Shown here piece after piece: positions 11,077 through 20,384 of a stretch of DNA of 64,000 nucleotides (its first letter is position 1; each line of letters begins with the position of its first letter). Location of the stretch: the NCBI GenBank assembly GCA_963575745.1, contig CAUYUJ010017982.1:201913-265912 (forward strand), in the 5' to 3' direction. The DNA is from Prorocentrum cordatum. Taxonomy: Eukaryota > Sar > Dinophyceae > Prorocentrales > Prorocentraceae. Below the pieces are notes generated by a model, which did no database searches, was not told the origin of the DNA, and saw only the letters and a program-made list of their open reading frames with translations. A program made the position numbers and the translations under genes.

Positions 11077-12690
11077 TTACTTGCGTTCCGGCGCCCTTCC
11101 GTATGTGGTTGTGGCGGATAGACTCCCAGTCGACCCCAAGGTTGTGCGTCCTGTCCATCTAGTACGCATCGAAGCCAGCCCGCCTCCAGGCGTCCAGGAA
11201 GCTCTTGCAGGTTTGTCCGGCGTTGAGTAGGGGTTACTTTTGTGTCCACCTTTTCCCCCTTTCCCTTGTGAAGCACGCTTGGCCCATGCATGCCACATAC
11301 CGTTGAAGACGGCACCGAGCGTCTTGTGTAGTCGAGCAATCTTGGCCGCCGTCTCTTCCGTCTTGTCCAGCCCAGAGTCAGCTAGGGAGCACCTGTGCAT
11401 TGGGCCGCCAGAGACTGGGTCCCTCAGGTGCCCGAATACCATGTGGTCGGAGCTGCTACCTTTCCTTGGTTCCAGACGCACTGGGTTCCACCTGGGCGTT
11501 TTCGAAGCTCGCTGTCCCTTTCCACCAGTCGTGTCCTCCGAGGCTTGGCGCGTGGGCCCTCGCCCCCAGGGCGGTAGGTTGCTCTCAATGGCGCCCCCAG
11601 CGCCCCCTTGCCTCCAGGGCGGTAGGTTGCTCCCAGTGGCGTCACCGGCGCCCCCCTTGGGGCTAGGTCTGTCGTTTTCGCCGCTTTCGCTGGCCGCGCC
11701 CAGCTCGAAGACCTTCGAGATGGGCGCCCAAGGCCCCTGATCGGCAATATTCTTCTGGTCACTGCGCGATCCTTGAAAAATTTGCAGGGGGTCGGCGTCT
11801 GAGCTCTCGCTGGGGCTCCGCTCCTTCTCCGGGCTGTAGTCCGGGTGCAAGGTCTCAGCCTGTCCCTGGGACTCTTGCGCCTCCGCCTCTACCTTGCAAG
11901 ACTGCCCGCTGCCACCCTGCTCCGCCGCTGCGGCCCAGTCCTGCGGCGGTGAGTCCTTGACCTTGGGACAGCGGGGCGTCTCGCGAGGAGACTGCGGTGG
12001 TCCACTGCTGCTTGCCGCTGAAGCTTGTCCTGCTGTCTTTTCCTTGGACTCAAGCGGGGCGGGGCGAATGCTGCTCCGAGGCCCTTCACCCACCCCTGCC
12101 CCGGCTCCTTCGAGCCATCTGGACGCAGAGGAATCAGCCTGCCCCGTCGCGCCGAGGGCTGCCTGGACTGGCACCTGCTTGGCCAGGGAGACGGCGGTGC
12201 CATCAGCCAGGGCAGAGGCGCCCATGCCCGCGAGATAGCCCGGGAGGGTGCTAGCGTCGTGGCGAAAGGGGTCGAGCCCTCTCTGTACTGCCAGGAGGGA
12301 GGCATGCTCTTGCCATTTGTTCGCGTGTACTTCATTTTTGGTCAGGTGGAAGACGGCTCGAGCCGCCGCCGTCCTTCTCCCGTCCCAGGGGATGCCTTCT
12401 GGGTGGCAATCCTGGGGGGTGATCTGCCCATAGATGCGGACCAGGATCGGGTTCAGCCTGTTGGCTGGCCATGCCGATTCGTCAGCTTTGTCACCGGGAA
12501 TCCCTTGCCCGTGCTGCCTTGCGAAGTCGGCCCATTGACTGTGGACGTCGGGGTTCCAGTCCAGCAAAAACCGCGCCAGGGCGCGATGCACGCCAGTAGA
12601 GTCTTCTTCGCTTGTATCCCGCCCGAGCAGTCCGGCTGCGGAGCGAGTTGGCAGCGGGGGGCCCGAAGGGGGGTGAGTTTAGGTAGCAGA
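11077..12690 (-). CDS. Unidentified minus-strand coding stretch (C-terminal part of a gene?)
   Basis: One frame is open from about 12,690 to 11,077; the first ATG is at 12,591 but coding character extends upstream of it (LLGRDTSEEDSTGV just before), so the true start is unknown. The first ~120 residues look like a folded segment (FLLDWNPDVHSQWADFA, ILVRIYGQITPQDC, AVFHLTKNEVHANKW). The rest is low complexity: Ser, Gly, Pro and acidic residues, with two near-identical SNLPPW repeats at about residues 325-345. I recognise no family. It lies just downstream, on the same strand, of the Cys-rich stretch at 12,764-14,893 and could be its next exon or the frame-shifted continuation of the same gene. 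Confidence 0.45.
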
Positions 12691-12763
12691 GCGTCAATCT
12701 CCTGGGAACTCCACGCGAGTGTGGGTCGGCGTCTGGGGAGCCCGTGCCTCCGCCTGTGGAAGG

Positions 12764-14893
12764 TTATCCGCCTGCGCCGTCTCTCGGCTTGGAATAGACG
12801 TCCACTGCAGCTGCGCTGGCGGCGCCAGGGCGGAAGTGAACTGCAATGTCCGGCGTGTCAACTTCCACGCCTGCAGGGGCTTCGCGCTTAGGCGGCACCC
12901 TAGGGTAGACGTTGGCCGACCGTTTGTCGAGAATGTGGTCGAGCGTGCCAGGAGCGACGTTCCAGATGTGCACCAGGCACCTCCGGCAGGACTAGCTGGC
13001 ATTCCATTTCCTTTGAATCCAGAGTTTTGGCATGTCCATCCAGGGGTGGAGACCTGTGTCGACGCTGACGGCTACGTCCGCTTCTGGCTGCCAGAGAAAA
13101 CAGCCCAGGGCAGGCTGATCAGTTTTCCAAACAAGAAGGGGCGCGCCTGGCGGGCAAGTGTCGCACCTGGCCGTGTAGGTTCCGGACGCGTGGGCGTCAA
13201 AACCGAGTCTCCCGTCCACCAGCTTGTGGGCTGGGAGGGTCATGTGGGCTTCCTGCGGCCGGAAGACACTGGTGGCCACCATGACTAGGTCGCGTAGCGC
13301 CTCTGGCGTCGCCGCCATGGGAGCGAGCCCGTACCCGAGAGGGAGGTGTGCCAGGGATGGGAGTAATGATGCTCTCCTGTCCTGCGGCTTGCCGGCCAGG
13401 TTGGACGCGCGGCCCTGGATTATCTTGCCCATGGACTTATCTGGGGGGCAGCCCGTCAGAGCAGTAGGCGTTGGGGGTCCTCTCTTCTCAACGGAGGCGA
13501 TCCAGCATAGTTCGCATGGCCATTTGCAGCTGTTGCCTAGCATGTATGCCTGTCCGCGGTCTTGGGCCAGGAGCTCCCTTGTGTCGTCGTCTTCCCATGT
13601 GCCTGCGGAGTACTTGAGCCCCTTCTTAGCGCAGCCGTCTCCGTCGCAGTTGAACGGGGCTTCCTTGAGATCCGTGCTGGCGAATCGACCGTCAACTACC
13701 CGCGGGGGAGCCAGCAGCACTCCTGGGGCGGGGGCTGCTGGCCTGTCGTGATCGAGCCGCCTCCTGGACGTGGCAGTTCCACCCCCGATGTACTGCAGCC
13801 CCTCCATGGAGTCTGGCTTTCCGAGTCCCTGATCAGAGCCGGCGAGCTCAACATTCAGAGCGCAGATGGGGCAGCGGTGGTCCCCAATGGGATCGATCTT
13901 GGCCGGCTTGACGAGCACTTCCAGGACCCTCATGGGCGCCTCTAGGATAAACTTGCTGTCTTGCATTTCCGCCCATGTTCGCGGGCACTGGTGCTCCTGG
14001 GCGACTGGGTGGTGATGCGCGAGCGTGGCCAGCCTGCTGATGTGCAAGATGGCATCCTCGAACTTACCATGCAGCGTGGTCAGGGCGTTGAGCGACAGAC
14101 CCCATGCTGCGGCAAAGGCAGCCCTGCATTCCAGATGGACATTCTGCCAGGGGACGCAGATGCCCATGGCAGCTTCCGCTAAGTCTCGAGTGGACTCGAG
14201 GCACGGAAAGGGCCAAAGCGCGGCACGGGGCTCGCGGAGCAGGAACATCATCACCACCAGGAGCACCCGGAGGGACGGGGTGTCCATTGGGAGGCCTTCG
14301 CTGCTCAGGACTCCTTGTCGCAGCGGGGAGCCGCCGCTGGCTGCTGGTAGTAAACGCGCCAGGTTCTCCATGCCAGGGTGCTCGCGGCGTCGTCTGCATT
14401 CTCCCGTGGTCGCACTCCAGGCCTTTGGGAACTGGTGCAGATGCTCTGATGGAGTGCAACGCTCATCGTCCTTAGGTACGCGGCTGCGCCCCTGCACCTT
14501 GGGCATGGGGGGGAGGGGCTCTGCAGTTGCGGCCGAGGTTTTATCGCCCCAGGGCGTGCTGAGGCCGAGTACCCGCGCCAACGCTGCCCAAACCATGTTG
14601 TAGACGAGGTTGCTAGCGTCTATCCCGAGGTCCACGTCGTAGCAGAACCCCAAGTGGCTCCAGGCCTTACGGTCGAAGATGCCTGGCTCGCGCGGGGTGT
14701 CAGCGATGGAGAACTGGCGAGGGTGGAGACCAGAAACTGCATGGATAACCACTCCCAAAGCGGGGTCCTCCATCAGCTTCTGCAGGCCCCTCAGCATGGA
14801 GTCGCCCAAGGCTTCCCAGCTGAAGGAAGGATCTAGCGGTGCGGCGATCTTATCTGCAACATTCTTTTCCATGGAGGACCGAGCTTTTTCCAT
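12764..14893 (-). CDS. Unidentified Cys-rich protein, interrupted by one in-frame TAG
   Basis: The chosen start is the ATG at 14,893 (MEKARSSMEKN); upstream the frame runs only through poly-G and minisatellite. It is open for 633 codons to a TAG at 12,992-12,994, and the same frame then continues for about 75 sensible codons to a TAA near 12,764. Cys pairs suggest zinc binding: HRCPICALN, FNCDGDGC, CKWPCELC, ARCDTC, and after the TAG SCRRC. The last two could be the two knuckles of one zinc ribbon, which argues that the TAG interrupts an originally continuous protein. Family unknown. Neighbouring minus-strand stretches at 11.1-12.7 kb and 20.4-23.4 kb may belong to the same transcription unit. 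It is either a decaying gene or one whose TAG is removed by splicing or editing. Confidence 0.5.
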
Positions 14894-14975
14894 GGCGCCG
14901 TCAATCCCGCCAGCCCTCTGGGCGCAGGTGTCTGGGGCGCTTCCCTTTCCAACCTCCTGCCTTTCCCTTCTCGGG

Positions 14976-15045
14976 AGGCCCCCCCCCCCTGCGTTTGGAC
15001 GGGGGGGGGGGGGGGGGCGGTGGGGGGGGGGGGCGCGGGCCCATA
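14976..15045. repeat. Poly-C/poly-G tracts
   Basis: A C-run near 14,982 and G-runs of 19 and 12 between about 15,001 and 15,032. Such homopolymers are prone to length change and sequencing error, so frames crossing them are unreliable. Confidence 0.85.
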
Positions 15046-16100
15046 GCAGCGTCCAAGATGGCCCAAGATGGCTCCAAGAGGGCCTCCGAGAGCGCAAGAT
15101 GGCCTCCAAGATGGCCCAAGATAACGGTAGACGGGTCAAGATAGCCTCCGACGCGCGTCCAAGAAGCTTCAAGACGGCCCCAGAATGGTTCCAAGTGCCC
15201 TCCGATGCCTCCAGGGCCCCCCCCCTCCAAAAAAAGGGCCAACGTCTTTCAAAAACCAACGGAAAATCCGCCGACCCCCTGGGTCATCGGCGCGCGAGAT
15301 GCCCCCCCCCCCCCCCAAACCCCACCCCCGGGAACCCGGTCCGGTCGATTTGGAGGGGGGGGGGGGGCCCACGACGAGCGACTCACGACGCTCTTCCGGG
15401 CCCAAAAAGGCCCAAATACGGGCCAAGAAGGCCCCAAGAGGCCTCCCAGACGTTCCACGAGGCCCCCAGACGCCCCAAGAGACCGCCTAGACGCCCTAAG
15501 AAGCGCCCAAGAAGCCCCAAGAGGCTTCCAAGACGCCCCACGAGGGCTCCAAGACGCCCGAAGAGACCTCCAAGACGCCCCAAGAGACCTCCAAGAGGCC
15601 CCCGAGGAGCGCCCCAAGAGGCCAAAATCGTTGATTTTCATTTGTTTTTTTTCGATGTTTTCGTCATTTTCGCCTTTTCGGCCTTCCGACGCTCCAAGAC
15701 AGCCCAAGAAGCTCCCAAGACTGCTCCAAGACGGCACAAGAGGCCTCCACGACGCCCCCAAGACGGCCCAAGAGAGCCCCCAGACGGCCCAAGAGCCGCC
15801 CAAGGCGGCCCAAGAGAGCCCCCAGACGGCCCAAGAGCCGCCCAAGACGGCCCAAGAATCTCCCGGAGACGGGCCCAAGAGGGGCTCCAGAAAGAGACCA
15901 CGCACCGGAAAACCCAGCCTTACGCCCCAAGAGGCCCCCAGGAGGCCCCCAGAGGCCCCAAAGAGGCTCCAAGAATCCCCCAAGAGGCCCCCAAGACGTT
16001 CCAAGACGCGCCCAAGAAGCCACAAAGAGGTCCCAAAACGGCCCCCAAGAGCCTTCGAAACTGCTCCAAGAGGCCCGCAAGAAGCCCCCCCGCAAGATCC
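15045..16100. repeat. Minisatellite built on ccaagangncc units
   Basis: Degenerate 9-12-bp units such as cccaagacggc and ccaagaggcct, with an AT-richer break at about 15,625-15,690. The minus-strand reading (GLLGRLG type) and the plus-strand reading (PRRPKRPP type) are repeat artefacts. The same unit recurs at 17,060-17,170 and 19,300-19,470. Confidence 0.9.
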
Positions 16101-16354
16101 CAACGGACATCCCTGAACACACCGGTTTTTCAAATCGCGCCCAGCCCCATAACCCGGAGCCTCATCTCAGCGTCCCCGTCCTCCTCCTCTTCCTCCTCCT
16201 CCTCCTCCTCCTACACTTCCTCCTCGTTCCCCTCCTCCTCTTCCTGCCCCGCTTCAGCTCATCCTCACCGATGCTTCTCCCCCCCATGTTCCGCCTCACC
16301 CCCCATCCTCCTCTTCCCGTCCTCCCTTTCTGCCAAGTACGCGCAACCGATTGG

Positions 16355-16960
16355 GCATCATTTGCACGTCTTGCACTTTAGGGTGCCCTTCTTTGCGTCG
16401 CGCGGGACATTGTGAGGGTCGGGGAACGCCGACTTTGGCAGTCCTCTCTTGCGCGCGCCGCTGCACTGATAAGCCTGGCAACTGCGCGCTATGAACCCGA
16501 GTTCCTCGCAGCTTCTGCACGCCACTTTAGCTCCTTTCGCCGCTCGATGATGTCCCACTTGCTTCTGCTTCAAATGTTTCGTGTCCGAGAACGCGCCTTT
16601 GCACGCCGCGCGCGTCAGCGGCTTCGCGTCCGCCTCTGCTTTCCGCTCGCGATTCTCTGCATCCGCCTTCTCGTTCCGCCCACCCTTCTCGTTGCGGGCG
16701 CACGCCCTGCAAAGCCTTTCCCCCGCATCTTTCGAGTCGTACTGGTTCGCCGCCACTTCCGCCTCCGTCTTCAAGAAATTCTTGCACTTCGCGCACCGAA
16801 TCTGGAATTTCTCATGAATCTGAGAGGCCTCTGAACCACAACTCAGGCACGGTGGCGGGATGGGCCGACTACTGGGAGGAGGAGCAAAGACGACGACGAT
16901 AGGAACGCGGGGGATAAAGTCGGGCCATGCCGCCCCCAAGACGTCCAAGATTGCCTCCAA
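16355..16960 (-). CDS. Small Cys-rich, probable zinc-binding protein
   Basis: A 200-codon frame. It has four spaced Cys groups: CLSCG (about residue 39), CAKCKN (56), LCRAC (84) and CRSC followed by a CQAYQC group (149-164), and it ends with LKCKTCK. The Cys pairs with intervening basic segments suggest several zinc knuckles or ribbons, which would fit nucleic-acid or protein binding. The C-terminal part (RGLPKSAFPDPHNV to CKTC) resembles the general shape of small treble-clef modules that bind RNAi or chromatin factors, but I cannot assign a family. The start is uncertain: the first 35 residues are hydrophobic and Pro-rich and may not be coding. It is flanked by minisatellite on both sides. 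Confidence 0.45.
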
Positions 16961-17059
16961 AAAAAAACAAAGGGGTCGGCGGTGTGGCGTAAGCCTAAAG
17001 AATCAATGTTGCGTTGCCTTCTCGCTTTCTCTCCTCCGAAGGGCTCTCGAGGCCTCAAG

Positions 17060-17170
17060 ATGGCCCCCAAATGGCCCGAGACAGCCCCAAGGAGGGCCCA
17101 AGAGCCCCAAGACGGCCCCAAGAGCGCCCAATAGCGCTCCAAGAGCGGGCCACGAGGGTCCCAAGACGAC
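17060..17170. repeat. Second block of the ccaagangncc minisatellite
   Basis: Same unit as at 15,045-16,100. It is followed at 17,188-17,226 by a G-run of about 20 and a C-run, and at about 17,268-17,293 by a C-run of over 20. Confidence 0.85.
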
Positions 17171-17379
17171 ACTTTTGAGCATCCGAATGGGGGGGGGGGG
17201 GGGGGGGCAATAATCCCCCCCCCCCCTTCTTTAGCCATGAAGACCAAGAACCCGAGAGGCCCCCGGACCCCCCCCCCCCCCCCCCCCCCCCCCTCCCCCC
17301 ATCAAAGAAAATACTCGACGCGGGGCTCCCCATATGTGCATCCCATTACCTTGGTACGCCTTTCTCCTGATATCTGTCA

Positions 17380-17990
17380 ATGAGCGCCTGCGTGCGAGGG
17401 CGAACCGCTCGCTCGAGACATTCCCGCAGTCTGCAGGCATGAGCGCGACCAATAGCAAATCTGAGAGCGACTGATTCTGAGTGTGAGTTAATCTGGGCGC
17501 GATTGAGCCCGGGTCTGAATGGGTATGCGCGTGGGCAAATATGCGCGCGAGTGCGTCTGTGTGCGAGCGGGTCTGAGTATGGGCCAATCTGAGTGTGAGC
17601 CAGTCTGCGATTGAGCGGATCGTAGCATGATGAGTCTGAGCATGAGAAAGTCTGGGCTTGAGTGGGTCTGAGTGTGAGAAAAAGTGTGCGTTAATGAATC
17701 TGAGTGCGAGTGGGCCGAGTGCGATTGGGTATGGATGCGAGGCAGCATGAGTGTGCGTCGGTCTGCGTTTGAGCGGACCGAAGGATGGTGAGTCTGAGCA
17801 GGAGCATGTCTGAGTATGAGTGGTTCTGAGCGTGAGTCTGAGTGTGAATAAGTTTCAGTATGGACATGAGCGAGTCTAAGTGCGAGTGAGCCTGCGCGCG
17901 ACTGAGCCTGAGTATGAGTGAGCATGAATGCAGAAGAGTGAAGGAGAGTGATGAGCGAAGGAGAGCGAGGCGGAAGCGTTTGAGTAAAAC
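17380..17990. repeat. Degenerate gagtctgagtgtgag minisatellite
   Basis: Short units of gtgagtctgagtatgagt type in loose tandem over about 600 bp. The same unit in a purer form (gatgagtgagtctgagt, 15-16 bp) occurs at 18,955-19,205. Confidence 0.85.
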
Positions 17991-18044
17991 CTAAAGCTTT
18001 GGAGCATCAAACCTCGATCGTCTGGCCCTGGCTACTCGAGTTGC

Positions 18045-18300
18045 CCGCGTCCTCCTCCTCCCCCCCTCCTCCTCCTCCTCCTCCTCCTCCTCCTCCTCCT
18101 CCTCCTCCTCCTCCCCATCATCATCATCATCATCATCATCATCCTCCCCTTCCTGCTTATGCTCCTACCGTGTTCATGATGTCCTCCTTCTCCTCCTCCT
18201 CCTCCTCATCCTCCTCTTCCTCCTCCTCCTCGCTTCCTCCTTCTCTTCCTCCTCCTCCGCCCCCCCTCCCCCCCCCCCCCTCTTCCCCCTCCTCTCCCCC
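18045..18300. repeat. (cct)n and (cat)n microsatellites
   Basis: A cct run at about 18,063-18,112, a run of ten cat/atc triplets at about 18,113-18,142, then CT-rich sequence with C-runs to 18,300. Confidence 0.95.
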
Positions 18301-18309
18301 ATCCTCCTT

Positions 18310-18905
18310 GGGAGCGCTGAAACCAGCAAATCGCCTGAGACACCCTCGCACGACTGCTCCGAAAACGGCAGATGCCCAGCATCATAACGGCCAAACCGCC
18401 TGAGACACCCCCGCAAGCTGGGCGCGAACGCCTCCCAAATCTGCTCCGAAAGCGAAACATGCAGGAAGAGAAAATGGCCAAACCGCCTGAGACATCCCCA
18501 GAAAATCTCGCGAACGGGACCGAGTGAGATGCCCACCCCCCCCCCCCCCCCCCCCCCGCCGCCCCCCTCAGAGTGCTGAAACCAACGAATCGCCTGAGAC
18601 ATCCTCCAGATCTGCTCCGAAAGCGAAACATGTTGGAAGAGAAAATTGCCAAACCGCTCGAAACACCCCCACAAAATCCCGCGAAAGGGGCCGAGCGCAA
18701 CGACCCCCGCCGCCCCCCTCAGAGTGCCGAAACCAGCGAATCGCCTGAGACATCCTCCAAATCCGCTCCGAAAGCGAAACATGTTGGAAGAGAAAATGGC
18801 CAAACCGCCTGAGACATCCCCACAAAATCCCGCGAAAGGGGCCGAGTGCAACACCCCCCCGCCGCTCCCCTTAGGAGTGCTGAAGCCGCAGAATCGCCTG
18901 AGACA
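18310..18905. repeat. Tandem repeat of ~150 bp containing aatcgcctgagacatcctc
   Basis: About four units with the order gagtgctgaaaccagcgaat, cgcctgagacatcctcc, ctgctccgaaagcgaaacat, ggaagagaaaatggccaaac, aatcccgcgaaaggggccg. A C-run of about 20 sits at 18,537. The core cgcctgagacatcctc reappears in the array at 63.2-63.9 kb. Confidence 0.9.
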
Positions 18906-18954
18906 TCCTCAACATCAGCGTGTGCGAGTCATCAGAATGAGGGGGCATGAGTGA

Positions 18955-19205
18955 GTGTAGAGAATGCATGAGTACAAATGCGAGTGGGTCTGAGTGATGA
19001 GTGGCCCTGAGTGATGAGTGAGTCTGAGTGATGAGTGAGTCGGAGAGATGAGTCTGAGTCATGCCTGAGTCCGAGTGATGAGTGAGTCTGAGTGATGAGT
19101 GAGTCTGAGTGATGAGTGGGTATGAGTGATGAGTGAGTCTGAGTGATGGGTGAGTCTGAGTGATGAGTGAGTCTGCGTGATGAGTGAATCTGAGTGGGTC
19201 TGAGA
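18955..19205. repeat. gatgagtgagtctgagt minisatellite
   Basis: About fifteen near-identical units of 15-16 bp. The minus-strand reading gives a repeating LITQTHSSLR peptide, a repeat artefact. Confidence 0.95.
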
Positions 19206-19299
19206 GAGAGGAGTGGTGTGTTCTCGTCCGCGTTCTCCTCCGGCGCGGTCCGCCAACAACAAGAACCCCATACTTAGGATATGGATAAAAAAGAAAGCT

Positions 19300-19470
19300 C
19301 CCAGACCCACCAAGAGAGCCCCAAGAGGGCCCCAAGACGCCCCAAAAGAGCCTCAAGAAGCCCCAAGAAGGCCCTAAGATAACCTCAGGAGAGCCCCAAG
19401 AAAAAGAGCCCCAGGAGGCCCCAAGAGGGGCCCAAGATAATCCCAAGAGGGCCCCAAGATGCTTCCAAGT
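19300..19470. repeat. Third block of the ccaagangncc minisatellite
   Basis: Units such as gccccaagagg and cctcaagaagccc. The 19,470-19,680 stretch after it is AT-richer, looks unique, and contains no gene I can support. Confidence 0.85.
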
Positions 19471-19686
19471 TTCGGAACGCACGCGAGTTTAAGATACAAA
19501 TCCGTGCAACAGTCATTACGAGTCATCGAAAAAAAACCTCACCTCTCATCGAAGCACCACCGTAATTTGCACGAATTTCCACCTTAAGCTTCAATGCGGG
19601 AAGCTATGCGCGATGCTTGTGTTCTCGAAGACGGCCGCGCGACTGCATGCGTTCTGCCGCCCCTGATTCACCAACTCCCCTGCTGG

Positions 19687-20180
19687 ATGGGCTGGTGGGG
19701 ATACTTTTCCGGTCGCGTCCGCTAGCGAAGGCGCAGGCGGAGTCAGAAGCTGTCCGGGGCGCGGAAACAAACCTAATTAGCTACTGGGCGCGCAGCAGGC
19801 CGGCCAGGCCCGCTTACAAAGCAGCGGCTGTGCCGCGCGGCGAGGCTGACAGGCTGAGGGCACCCAGGGAAGCTCGGGCAACTTGCAGACTGACAAAATG
19901 CCAGGAAATTCTGCGCACGCCATGCGGCGTGAACCACTCAGAGAGCGCGAGGACGCACGCGTAGATGCCTACGCGCCTCACACGCCTGGAGGTCGCACAG
20001 GCGAGGTGAACGATGAACGAGTCGCCAGCGGGGCGCCAAGTCCAGGTCCGCACGGTCCGCACCAACGGTGTAGGCAAGCTAGGTGGGCTAAGCTGCCGAG
20101 GTGACGTCGAAAACCTGCCTGAGTGGCTGGGATGGGTCCAGGGGAAGCACAGCGTCAGACGGAAGGCTGAACCACTCCGA
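19687..20180 (-). repeat. Dispersed repeat family, copy C
   Basis: Carries gatgggctggtggggatact with ctagcgaaggcgca shortly after, and ggaaggctgaaccactccg at the other end, as in copies A and B, with the interior diverged. It lies just downstream (minus sense) of the helicase stretch. Confidence 0.6.
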
Positions 20181-20384
20181 AGCGACCACGGGGCTCCCAA
20201 GGCCCACCATCCCGAGCACATGGGGCGCTGGCCCTGTGGTGCACCCTGAGGGCCCGGCCCCAGTCGCCCGCTGTCAAAGCGCGGTGAACGTCGCACTGAG
20301 TGTGACAGGCCAGGCTGGCGGGGATGAACATCGCCAGCGTGGCAGAAGAATCCAGGGAGGAACTGCACAGAGACGATGCTGGTG

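Noticed and set aside
15205-16116. Pro/Arg-rich plus-strand and Gly/Leu-rich minus-strand frames
   Set aside because: Direct translation of the ccaagangncc minisatellite.
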